A program made the translations under genes and the position numbers. The notes beneath the pieces are model-generated. The model saw only the letters and a program-made list of their open reading frames with translations, was not told where the DNA came from and did not search any database. 47,682 nt of DNA from Anaerolineae bacterium (lineage in GTDB: Bacteria; Chloroflexota; Anaerolineae; JAAYZQ01), in contig JAFGIA010000059.1 in assembly GCA_016929795.1 (NCBI GenBank), positions 1 to 47,682 of the forward strand, in the 5' to 3' direction. The first letter of the stretch is position 1. The number at the start of each line of letters is the position of its first letter. This document shows, one piece after another, positions 24,855 to 32,193 of the stretch.

Positions 24855-25817
24855 ATGGCGATGGAAGGCAGGATCGTCTGTATGGGCATCGTGGTCGCCG
24901 ACGTGGTCGGCCGGCCGCTGCGGGCGGTGCCGGAGCCGGGGCGGCTGGTGTTGGTGGACGAGATGGCGCTGCACACGGGCGGCTGCGCGCTCAACTCGGC
25001 GACGGCGCTGGCGCGCCTGGGGCTACCGGTGGATGTGGTGGGCAAGGTGGGGGCCGATGCCTTTGGTGATTTTTTGCTGGCCGAGATGGACCGGCGCGGG
25101 ATCGGGCGTGCTGGCGTGCAGCGCGACCCTGACATGGGTACGTCGGCGACGATGGTGATGGTCGAGCCCGATGGCGAGCGGCGCTTTGTGCACTATATCG
25201 GGGCCAACGCGCGCCTGGCCCTCGACGACGTGGACTCCTCCACGCTTGAAGGCGCCTCCATCCTGCATGTGGCAGGGGCTCTCGTGCTTCCCGGCCTCGA
25301 CGGCGAGCCGATGGCGGCGCTGCTGGATCAGGCGCGTGCGGCAGGCGTGGTCACGTTCCTCGACACCGTGTGGGACGACACGGGCAGGTGGATGGAACTC
25401 CTGGGGCCGTCGCTGCCCCACGTCGATTATTTCGTGCCGAGCCTGGCAGAGGCGCAGGCGTTGACGGGCCTGGATGACCCGGTGGACGTGGCGCAAGTGC
25501 TGCTCGCGCGCGGCGTGGGCATCGTGGCGCTCAAGATGGGCGGCGACGGCTGCCTGGTGGTGACGCAGGCTGGCGAGATGTGGCGCGTGCCGGCGTACAA
25601 GGTGGACGTGGTCGACGCGACAGGGGCGGGCGACGCCTTTGCCGCAGGGTTCATCGCCGGGGTGTGGCTCGGCTGGCCGCTCGACCGCACGGCGCGGCTG
25701 GCGAACGCGCTCGGGGCGCTGTGCGTAACCGGTGCGGGCGCGACCGGGAACGTGGCGTCGCTGGACGAGACGCTGGCCTTTATGGAACGGAAACGACAAG
25801 GCAAACCTCCTACTTGA
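24855..25817 (+). CDS. PfkB-family carbohydrate kinase
   Basis: 320 residues with a GAGG ribosome binding site. The first PfkB signature is seen in HTGGCALNSATALARLG (substrate and fold), and the second in VVDATGAGDAFAAGF, where the GAGD Asp is the catalytic base and the Gly-rich loop forms the anion hole. An Asn-Ala pairing and an EAQALTG segment (PSLAEAQ) are as in ribokinase-like enzymes. Phosphorylates a sugar or nucleoside; substrate not identifiable. It follows gatC by 48 nt and may ride on that transcript. Its stop codon lies inside the -35 box of the next promoter. Confidence 0.93.
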   Translation: MAMEGRIVCMGIVVADVVGRPLRAVPEPGRLVLVDEMALHTGGCALNSATALARLGLPVDVVGKVGADAFGDFLLAEMDRRGIGRAGVQRDPDMGTSATMVMVEPDGERRFVHYIGANARLALDDVDSSTLEGASILHVAGALVLPGLDGEPMAALLDQARAAGVVTFLDTVWDDTGRWMELLGPSLPHVDYFVPSLAEAQALTGLDDPVDVAQVLLARGVGIVALKMGGDGCLVVTQAGEMWRVPAYKVDVVDATGAGDAFAAGFIAGVWLGWPLDRTARLANALGALCVTGAGATGNVASLDETLAFMERKRQGKPPT

Positions 25818-25842
25818 CACGGGGCTCTATTCATGCTATAAT
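25814..25842 (+). promoter_or_regulatory. perfect promoter of the TetR-exporter-HgcAB-like operon
   Basis: TTGACA (25814-25819), 17 nt, TATAAT (25837-25842). The -35 overlaps the stop of the PfkB kinase. The predicted start near 25849 is inside the inverted-repeat operator, so bound repressor would block initiation. Confidence 0.92.
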
Positions 25843-25880
25843 TATGAATGATCATTCATTTTCGAATGATGATTCATAAT
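25841..25880. promoter_or_regulatory. 40-bp inverted-repeat operator, likely TetR site
   Basis: A 17-nt left arm (25841-25857) and 17-nt right arm (25864-25880) are inverted repeats with one mismatch, separated by ATTTTC. Each arm holds a half-palindrome; the left one contains the perfect palindrome TGAATGATCATTCA. AT-rich in an otherwise GC-rich region. It lies between the -10 box and the TetR gene, as expected for autorepression by one or two TetR dimers. Confidence 0.88.
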
Positions 25881-25894
25881 TGGGGGCGGGTAAC

Positions 25895-26530
25895 ATGGCC
25901 GGTGGAGCAATGAGCGGGGGGTTGACGAGGCGGGAGCGACTCAAGCGCGAGCGCGAGGAGCGCATCCTCGACGCGGCGGCGGCCGTGTTTGCCGAAAAGG
26001 GCTATCACGGCGCCACGGTCCACGATATTGCTGTGCACGCGGACGTGGCGGATGGGACGATCTATAACTATTTTGACAACAAGTTCGACCTGATCATTGG
26101 CATCCTGGCCCGTGTGACCGATCTCGATGGGCTGCCCGACGAGCTGATGAGTGGTCTGCACGGCGACCCGCGGGCCTTCTTTGTCGCTGCCTTTCGGGAT
26201 CGCCTGGCGCGGATCGCGTATGGACAAGAGATGCTCACCGCGATTCTGCCACAGGTGTTTGTCAACGACCACCTGCGCGGCCGCTTCTACCGCCAGTACG
26301 TGTCGCGCATCTCGCCGTTGCTCGAAGGGTACATCCAGGCACAGGTCGATCGGGGATACATCCACGCCGTCGACGCGCCGCTCCTGACGCGCGTCGTCCA
26401 GGCTGCGTTCATCGGCATGCTCGTGATGCGCATCCTGGGCGATGAGGTATTGCACACGCGCTGGGACGAGGTGCCGGAGCTGCTCGCCGGCATCCTGTTC
26501 GAGGGGATCGGAGACAGCAGGGAGGAGTAA
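25895..26530 (+). CDS. TetR-family transcriptional repressor
   Basis: 211 residues from ATG 25895; ATG 25910 with GGTGGAG before it is an alternative. The N-terminal domain (about 11-70) has the TetR three-helix pattern: RERILDAAAAVFAEKGYHGATVHDIAVHADVADGTIYNYFDNKFDL, with the recognition helix at about 51-60. The C-terminal part (about 75-205) is a helical ligand-binding domain with no clear relative. It probably represses the operon it heads through the inverted repeat at 25841-25880 and is released by a compound exported or processed by it. In E. coli the TetR protein CecR controls the similar ybhGFSR exporter. Confidence 0.93.
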   Translation: MAGGAMSGGLTRRERLKREREERILDAAAAVFAEKGYHGATVHDIAVHADVADGTIYNYFDNKFDLIIGILARVTDLDGLPDELMSGLHGDPRAFFVAAFRDRLARIAYGQEMLTAILPQVFVNDHLRGRFYRQYVSRISPLLEGYIQAQVDRGYIHAVDAPLLTRVVQAAFIGMLVMRILGDEVLHTRWDEVPELLAGILFEGIGDSREE

Positions 26531-26534
26531 GACT

Positions 26535-27656
26535 GTGCTTGTGCGCATCGCCTCGATCGTCCGCAAGGAGTGCCTGCACATCGTGCGCGATCCACGCACG
26601 CTTGCGGTCATGTTCCTGATTCCCGTGACCCAGCTCCTCCTCCTCGGCTATGCGGCTACCACCGACATCAAGCACCTGGCTACCGCCGTGTGGGATCAGG
26701 ATCACAGTGCGGCCAGTCGCGCGTTGGTGGAAGCGTACCGCGTCTCGGGATATTTTGACATAACCATGACGGTGGAGGGAGAGGCGGCACTGGCGCAGGC
26801 AGTGGACGAGGGCAGCGTGCGCGCGGGCTTGATTGTGCCGCGCGGCTATGAGCGAGCACTGGTGCGCGGCGAGCTGGTGCGCGTCGGGTTTGTCGTCGAC
26901 GGGTCTGACCCGAGTGTGGCCAACACGGCGCTCGCCGCGGCACAGGGGGTGGGGCAGGCGCAGTCCGTTGCGGTGGTGCGCCAGGCGCTCGGCGGGCGGG
27001 CGGCTTTGCTGCCCGGCATCGACGTCCATCCGCGCGTGTGGTACAACCCGAGCATGGAGAGTGCCAACTTTATGATCCCCGGGCTGATCGGCGTCATCCT
27101 GTCGATGCTGACCATGTTGATGACGGCCATGTCGATCGTGCGCGAGCGCGAGCAGGGCACCATCGAGCAGTTGATCGTCACGCCCATCCGCCCGCTCGAG
27201 CTGATCGTCGGCAAGGTGTCACCCTACGTGGTGATCGCCTTCTGGGACCTGCTCGAGATCCTGTTCATCGGCGTGTGGTGGTTCGGCGTGCCGGTACATG
27301 GCAGCGTGCCGCTGCTGCTGGCGCTGGCAGGCGTATTCCTGGCGACGTCGCTGGGCTTGGGCATTCTGATCTCGACGGTGTCCAAGACACAGCAGGAGGC
27401 GATGCTGCTCACCTTTTTCATCCTGCTGCCGTCAATTTTTTTATCGGGCTATTTTTTCCCCATCGACGCCATGCCACCCTTTCTGCAACACGTGAGCAAG
27501 CTCGTGCCGCTCACCTACGTGCTGGTCATCGTACGCTCGATCGTGCTCAAAGGTGTGGGGTTCGAGATCCTGCAAGGCGAGGTGGGGGCACTGGCGGTGT
27601 TTGGGGCGGCGACGCTGGGGGTGGCGGCGATGAGATTTCGGAAGAGGCTTGAATAA
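26535..27656 (+). CDS. ABC-2 type exporter permease (YbhS/YbhR-like)
   Basis: 373 residues from GTG 26535, 4 nt after the TetR stop with GGAGGA 8 nt upstream; longer in-frame starts would lie inside the TetR gene. N-terminal helix LAVMFLIPVTQLLLLGYAA (about 21-40), then an extracytoplasmic domain to about 175, and five or six C-terminal helices. The segment SIVREREQGTIEQLIVTPIRPLELIVGKVSPY is the conserved coupling region of ABC-2 permeases of drug and lipid exporters. The size matches YbhS/YbhR (about 370). Only one permease is in this operon, so it probably forms a homodimer driven by the two ATPases at 30150 and 31222. Confidence 0.92.
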   Translation: MLVRIASIVRKECLHIVRDPRTLAVMFLIPVTQLLLLGYAATTDIKHLATAVWDQDHSAASRALVEAYRVSGYFDITMTVEGEAALAQAVDEGSVRAGLIVPRGYERALVRGELVRVGFVVDGSDPSVANTALAAAQGVGQAQSVAVVRQALGGRAALLPGIDVHPRVWYNPSMESANFMIPGLIGVILSMLTMLMTAMSIVREREQGTIEQLIVTPIRPLELIVGKVSPYVVIAFWDLLEILFIGVWWFGVPVHGSVPLLLALAGVFLATSLGLGILISTVSKTQQEAMLLTFFILLPSIFLSGYFFPIDAMPPFLQHVSKLVPLTYVLVIVRSIVLKGVGFEILQGEVGALAVFGAATLGVAAMRFRKRLE

Positions 27657-27702
27657 ATTAGAGATTAGAAAAAGTCAATTGAATAGTGAATCGTGAATTG
27701 CC

Positions 27703-28350
27703 ATGTCGTACGTATACATGAAGGTGCTAGAGTCGAGCCCGGGGAGGTATGAGCGGGGGATGGGGGTGCTGACGCTCGGGAGGTGGGAGCAGGTGCAGCG
27801 CGAGACTGCCGGGCGGGTGGGCACAGGGGAGCGTGTGCTCGACGTCGGGTGCGGGACGGGGGCCCTTGCGTCCAAGATGGCGCGGCGGGGGGCAAAGGTG
27901 ACGGCGATCGATGTGTCGAGTGCGATGCTGGCACAGGCGGCAGAGCGGCTGGCGCAGGAGGGATTGGCAGAGGGGGTGGCGCTGCGCGAGATGGGCGTGG
28001 CGGAACTAGATGTCTTGCCGGATAGTGCGTTTGACGTCGTGACGAGCGTGCTTGTGCTCAGCGAGCTGTCGAATGAAGAGATGGCCTACGCGTTGGCCGA
28101 GTTCCGGCGCTTGCTGCGGCCTGGCGGGCGGCTGCTGATCGCCGACGAGGTGCTGCCAGGCTCGGTTGTGGGCAGGGTGGCGACGTGGCTGGTGCGTCTC
28201 CCATTCGCCATCGCCGCGTTTCTCCTCACGCAGACCATGACGCACCGTGTGTCGGGACTGCGGGAGCGGATGGCAGCGGCGGGATTCGATGTGGTAGAGG
28301 AAAAGGGGTACCTGGCGGGCACGCTGCGGTTGTTTGTGGCCAGAGTGTGA
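27703..28350 (+). CDS. corrinoid-protein-associated SAM methyltransferase (CpaM-like)
   Basis: 215 residues. Class I SAM-dependent methyltransferase fold: motif I RVLDVGCGTGALA (44-56), acidic motif II VTAIDVSSAM, and motif IV/post-I LLRPGGRLLIADEVL. The opening MSYVYMKVLESSPGRYERGMGVLTLG is one I associate with the CpaM family, named for its neighbourhood with HgcA-like corrinoid proteins (recalled, not checked). The neighbour is exactly such a protein, 2 nt downstream. Role likely methyl transfer to or from the corrinoid or its substrate. The 46-nt upstream gap is AT-rich with GTGAATcGTGAATTG tandem repeats and no promoter I can name. Confidence 0.82.
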   Translation: MSYVYMKVLESSPGRYERGMGVLTLGRWEQVQRETAGRVGTGERVLDVGCGTGALASKMARRGAKVTAIDVSSAMLAQAAERLAQEGLAEGVALREMGVAELDVLPDSAFDVVTSVLVLSELSNEEMAYALAEFRRLLRPGGRLLIADEVLPGSVVGRVATWLVRLPFAIAAFLLTQTMTHRVSGLRERMAAAGFDVVEEKGYLAGTLRLFVARV

Positions 28351-28352
28351 AC

Positions 28353-29477
28353 ATGATGGACATGATCAAGGATGTCGTCCAGACGATGCTTCGCTTTTTT
28401 CCATTCCCCACCCAAACGGGCTTGAAGGTGGTGGGGGCGCCGGGGCGGGACGCGCCGGTGTGGGTCACGTGCAACTTTGACCTGACAGTGCGGCGGGTGC
28501 TGCGCGCGCTCGATGGGTTGGATGGCTACCTGCTGGTGGCGCCGAGCAAGGGGATCAACGTCTGGTGCGCGTCGGGAGGCGGGATGTTCAACGCGCACTC
28601 GGTAATCTCGGCGGTAAAGACAAGCCGGATCGAGGAGCGGGTGGACCACCGCACGCTGATCCTGCCGCAGTTGGCCGCGACGGGGGTCGACGTGGCGTAC
28701 ATAGAGGCGCAGACGGGGTGGGGGTGCAAGTTTGGCCCCGTGTACGCCCGCGACCTGGCCGCCTACCACGCCCATGGCGAGCAAAAGACACGGGCGATGT
28801 GTCGCGTCGAGTTTCCGTTGCGCGACAGGCTGGAGATGGCCGTAATGTGGGCGGCGCCGCTGTCCATGATCACAAGTGTGGTGGCGGCGCTCTTTGACTG
28901 GCGGCTGGTGCCCGGCGTGTTGGCACTGATCTGGGGCTTTAGCCTCTTCCTGTTCGCCGGCTATGATGCGGTGATGCACCATGTGCCGGGGCCGGTGGGG
29001 TTGGTCAAGGTGTTGTTGCTCGGCCTGGTGGGTGCTACCGGTGTGACGGTGTGGGGGTTGGGGGCGGCGGGTTGGTCCGTGGGGCGCGTTGCCGGCTGGA
29101 GTGTAGGGATCCTGGCGGTGGCACTGGTGTTGGGGTTTGACCTCGACGGGTCGAGTCCACTCGCGGCCGGATCGACCTCGGCTTTTTGGGCGCGGCGGTG
29201 GCCCGGGATCCTGGATGTGGGGGCGCGCTTGGGTTTCAAGGTGGAGGCGTGGTTTGAGCTTGAGGTCGACGCGGCGCGCTGCAAGGGGTGTGCGACGTGT
29301 GTATCGGTGTGTCCGAAGGGTGTGTTCGAGTTGTACCGAGAGGAGGCCCGGCAGCGAGCACGAGTGTCGGATGCCGGGGCATGTGTGCTGTGCACGGCGT
29401 GCGTCAAGCAATGTCCGGAAGGGGCGGTCGTAGCTAATCCGCCGGTAAAAGTTTTCTTGCCTCTGCCAGAGGTTTGA
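28353..29477 (+). CDS. fused HgcA-HgcB-like corrinoid/ferredoxin membrane protein
   Basis: 374 residues from ATG 28353, the first of two adjacent ATGs. Residues 20-145 match the corrinoid domain of the mercury-methylation protein HgcA: VVGAPGRDAPVWVTCNFDLT, cap helix KGINVWCASGGG with Cys72, and HRTLILPQLAATGVDV (99-114) ... FGPVYARDLAAY (127-138). Four or five membrane helices lie between about 163 and 262. Residues 305-365 are a 2x[4Fe-4S] ferredoxin as in HgcB: C310-x2-C313-x2-C316-x3-C320 and C344-x2-C347-x2-C350-x3-C354. HgcA and HgcB are normally separate genes; a fused form is known from some thermophiles and was reported inactive in Hg methylation (recalled). Lys of the canonical NVWCAAGK is replaced by Gly. 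Confidence 0.88.
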   Translation: MMDMIKDVVQTMLRFFPFPTQTGLKVVGAPGRDAPVWVTCNFDLTVRRVLRALDGLDGYLLVAPSKGINVWCASGGGMFNAHSVISAVKTSRIEERVDHRTLILPQLAATGVDVAYIEAQTGWGCKFGPVYARDLAAYHAHGEQKTRAMCRVEFPLRDRLEMAVMWAAPLSMITSVVAALFDWRLVPGVLALIWGFSLFLFAGYDAVMHHVPGPVGLVKVLLLGLVGATGVTVWGLGAAGWSVGRVAGWSVGILAVALVLGFDLDGSSPLAAGSTSAFWARRWPGILDVGARLGFKVEAWFELEVDAARCKGCATCVSVCPKGVFELYREEARQRARVSDAGACVLCTACVKQCPEGAVVANPPVKVFLPLPEV

Positions 29478-29496
29478 GGTCAAAAGGGGGGATGCT

Positions 29497-30153
29497 GTGA
29501 GAAGGGGACGCCTGTTTCTGTCGTGGGGGGCCAAGATCGTGCTCGGCATTGTGGCCGGGCATACAGTGATCCGGGTGGTGCGGCACGTGTACAAGTTTCC
29601 AATTCCCGAGTTCATGGCAAACCTGATCGACAACCCGCTGCGCCGGCGGCTGCAGCCGCCGGACGAGACGGCGGCGCGACACGGGCTGCGGCCCGGGATG
29701 GTGGCACTCGAGGTGGGGCCGGGCAACGGGCGCTACACGCTGGCCGCAGCGCGACACGTCGGCCCCGGCGGCCGCGTGGTGGCGATCGACATCGAGCCGC
29801 GGATGGTCGAGCGCGTAGCGCGCCGCGCTGCCGAGGAAGGGGTGGACAACGTCGAGGCGCGCGTGGCGGATGTGTACCGCCTGCCATGGGTGGACGGGAC
29901 GTTCGACGCGGCCTATATGATGGCGGTGATCGGCGAGATCCCGGAGCCGGAGCGGGCGCTGAGGGAGCTGCATCGTGTGCTGCGCCCCGGCGGGACGCTG
30001 GCGCTCAGCGAGCTGCTGATGGACCCGGACTATCCGTTGTCGAGCACCTTGGTGCGCTGGGGTGAGGGAGCCGGGTTCCGCGTGAAGGAAAAGGTGGGGA
30101 ATATGGTTTACTATACCCTGATCCTGGCCAAGCCGGGTGAGGAGGGCCTGTGA
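29497..30153 (+). CDS. SAM-dependent methyltransferase with N-terminal membrane helix
   Basis: 218 residues from GTG 29497 with GGGGGGAT upstream. A hydrophobic helix at residues 6-27 (LFLSWGAKIVLGIVAGHTVI) is followed by a class I methyltransferase core: motif I VALEVGPGNGRYT (69-81), motif II VVAIDIEPRM, and RVLRPGGTLALSELL. The helix would place it at the membrane beside the fused HgcAB-like protein, 19 nt upstream. Distinct in sequence from CpaM, so this locus has two different methyltransferases. Its stop overlaps the ATPase start (GTGA). Confidence 0.88.
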   Translation: MRRGRLFLSWGAKIVLGIVAGHTVIRVVRHVYKFPIPEFMANLIDNPLRRRLQPPDETAARHGLRPGMVALEVGPGNGRYTLAAARHVGPGGRVVAIDIEPRMVERVARRAAEEGVDNVEARVADVYRLPWVDGTFDAAYMMAVIGEIPEPERALRELHRVLRPGGTLALSELLMDPDYPLSSTLVRWGEGAGFRVKEKVGNMVYYTLILAKPGEEGL

Positions 30154-31229
30154 GCGACCCGGCTCAGCACGAAGGGTGCGTCATCGAAGCCGAAAATCTG
30201 ACGCGGCGATTCAAAAAGATTGTGGCCGTGGATGGGCTGGATCTGAAGGTGCGCGCCGGTGAAATCTTTGGGCTGGTGGGGCCCGACGGGGCGGGCAAGA
30301 CGACGACGATGCGCATGTTATGTGCGATCATGGACCCCACGGCGGGCAGTGCCCGCGTCGCCGGGTTCGATACAAGGGCGCACCCGGAGCAGATCAAGGC
30401 GCGCATCGGCTACATGGCGCAGCGCTTTAACCTGTACGGCGACCTGACGGTGGACGAAAATCTCAACTTTTTCGCCGACGTCTTTCAGGTGCGGGGCAGG
30501 GAGCGCAGGGAGCGGAAGGAGCGCCTGCTCCACTTTGCGCGCCTGACGCGCTTTCGCAAACGCCGCGCGGCGCACCTGTCGGGCGGCATGCAGAAAAAGC
30601 TGGCGCTGGCATGTACGCTGATCCACGAGCCACAGGTGATCTTTCTCGACGAGCCGACGACGGGCGTCGACCCCGTCAGCCGGCGCGAGTTCTGGGATAT
30701 TCTGGCAGAGCTGCACCTGCATGGGATCACGATTTTTGTCACGACACCCTACATGGATGAGGCGGAGCGCTGCTCGCGTGTGGGGTTGATGTACCAGGGG
30801 CGGATCGTCGTGTGCGACGCACCAGAGAAGGTGAAGCGGCTGGTGGAAGGCGATCTGATCGAGCTGAGGCCGGTCGACGCGGCTGCGGCCGGGGGAGATC
30901 TGATCGGGGCCGGTGCGGGCAGGGAAGGGGCGCCAGGGCGCAGCCTGCGCCGCGCACAGCAACTGCTTGCCCTCGCCGACGGGGTGATCGAGGTACAGAC
31001 CTACGGCGACTTGTTGCATATCTTTGTCGACGACGCCGGCATACGCCAGGCGGCGCTGGTGGCGGCGCTGGCGGCGGAAGGGCTGGAGGCGGCGGATGTA
31101 CGCCTGACGCGGCCGCGCATGGAGGAAGCGTTTATCTCGCTCGTGCGGCGCGAGATGGCTGCCAGGGAGGCGGGCGCCAGGGAGGCGGGCGCCAAGGAGG
31201 CGGGCGCCAAGGAGGCGGGGGATGGTTGA
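30150..31229 (+). CDS. ABC-2 exporter ATPase (YbhF N-half-like) with repeat tail
   Basis: 359 residues from GTG 30150 in a GTGA overlap with the methyltransferase. Walker A GPDGAGKTT (44-52), Q-loop YMAQRFNLYGDLTV, signature HLSGGMQKKLALA, Walker B QVIFLDEPTTGVDP, and the TTPY switch in which the usual His is replaced by Pro (FVTTPYMDEAE), a feature also seen in YbhF N-terminal halves. The C terminus carries four copies of A(R/K)EAG encoded by a 15-bp DNA repeat. The His replacement suggests a degenerate catalytic site paired with the intact ATPase downstream. Confidence 0.9.
   Translation: MSDPAQHEGCVIEAENLTRRFKKIVAVDGLDLKVRAGEIFGLVGPDGAGKTTTMRMLCAIMDPTAGSARVAGFDTRAHPEQIKARIGYMAQRFNLYGDLTVDENLNFFADVFQVRGRERRERKERLLHFARLTRFRKRRAAHLSGGMQKKLALACTLIHEPQVIFLDEPTTGVDPVSRREFWDILAELHLHGITIFVTTPYMDEAERCSRVGLMYQGRIVVCDAPEKVKRLVEGDLIELRPVDAAAAGGDLIGAGAGREGAPGRSLRRAQQLLALADGVIEVQTYGDLLHIFVDDAGIRQAALVAALAAEGLEAADVRLTRPRMEEAFISLVRREMAAREAGAREAGAKEAGAKEAGDG
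31161..31220 (+). repeat. four tandem 15-bp units containing ribosome-binding motifs
   Basis: Units GCCAGGGAGGCGGGC (twice) and GCCAAGGAGGCGGGC/G (twice). Read in frame they give the (A-R/K-E-A-G) tail of the ATPase; each unit contains a Shine-Dalgarno-like AGGGAGG or AAGGAGG. The last one (31209-31215) is 6 nt before the ATG at 31222. Unit number could vary by slippage. Confidence 0.9.
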
Positions 31230-32190
31230 GTCGGCGCGCGCAAACAGCCACGCCGTCGAGGCGGTCGACCTGACCAAGTTGTTTGGCGACTTTGTCGCCG
31301 TCGACCATGTCAGTTTTGTCGTGCCGCGCGGCGCCATCTTTGGATTCCTGGGGCCGAACGGTGCCGGCAAAACGACTACGATCCGGATGCTGCTCGGCCT
31401 GCTCAAACCGACCTCGGGCACGGCCAGGGTGCTTGGGCTCGACGTGGTGCGGCAGACGGCGGCGGTGAAAAAGCGGATCGGCTATATGTCGCAGCGCTTT
31501 AGCCTGTACGACGACTTGACGGTAGAAGAGAACCTGAATTTTTATGGGCGCACCTACGGCGTGCGTGGCAAGGCGCTGCGAGCGCGCAAGGATTTCGTGC
31601 TGCACATGGCGGGGCTGGAGGGGCGCGAGCGAGAGCTGACGGGCAACCTGGCGGGGGGCTGGAAGCAGCGCCTCGCCCTCGGCACGGCGATCATCCACGA
31701 ACCCGAGGTACTCTTTCTCGACGAGCCGACGGCGGGCGTCGACCCGATCTCGCGCCGCGCCTTCTGGGACCTGCTCTATGACCTGGCAGAGGGGGGGACG
31801 ACGATCATGGTCACTACCCATTACATGGATGAGGCCGAACATTGCCAGAGCCTGGCCTTTATCCAGAATGGCCAAATCGTCGCATCCGGCTCGCCGGCAG
31901 GGATCAAGGAGCGCGAGATGCGCGGGCAGGTGCTCGAGATCGACTGCGACGATCCGGCGCTGGCCATCCCCGCGCTGCGCAACATGGGCGTGTTCGACGA
32001 GGTGGCGCTCTATGGCGCCCTGATCCACGCTGTAGCAGGCGACGCCCGGGCGCTGAAGCCACAGATCGAGCGCACCCTGCACGAGGCAGGGGTCGCGATC
32101 GAAACGATGGACGTCATTGCGCCGTCGCTGGAGGATGTGTTCATCGCCAGCGTGCGGCGCCCGGTGGCGTCGACTGGGGAGAATGAATAA
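31222..32190 (+). CDS. ABC-2 exporter ATPase (YbhF C-half-like)
   Basis: 322 residues from ATG 31222, overlapping the first ATPase by 8 nt. Walker A GPNGAGKTTT (44-53), YMSQRFSLYDDLTV Q-loop, signature NLAGGWKQRLALG (first Ser replaced by Ala), Walker B EVLFLDEPTAGVDP, and switch His in MVTTHYMDEAE. In E. coli YbhF both ATPase halves are one protein; here they are separate, co-encoded genes. It is expected to pair with the 30150 product on the permease at 26535. Confidence 0.93.
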   Translation: MVESARANSHAVEAVDLTKLFGDFVAVDHVSFVVPRGAIFGFLGPNGAGKTTTIRMLLGLLKPTSGTARVLGLDVVRQTAAVKKRIGYMSQRFSLYDDLTVEENLNFYGRTYGVRGKALRARKDFVLHMAGLEGRERELTGNLAGGWKQRLALGTAIIHEPEVLFLDEPTAGVDPISRRAFWDLLYDLAEGGTTIMVTTHYMDEAEHCQSLAFIQNGQIVASGSPAGIKEREMRGQVLEIDCDDPALAIPALRNMGVFDEVALYGALIHAVAGDARALKPQIERTLHEAGVAIETMDVIAPSLEDVFIASVRRPVASTGENE

Positions 32191-32193
32191 GGA

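Noticed and set aside
25841..25880. Rho-independent terminator for the PfkB kinase
   Set aside because: The inverted repeat is AT-rich, has no T-run, and overlaps a perfect promoter; operator fits better.
27657..27702. Possible separate promoter before the CpaM-like gene
   Set aside because: The gap is AT-rich with GTGAAT repeats, but I found no -35/-10 pair with acceptable spacing.
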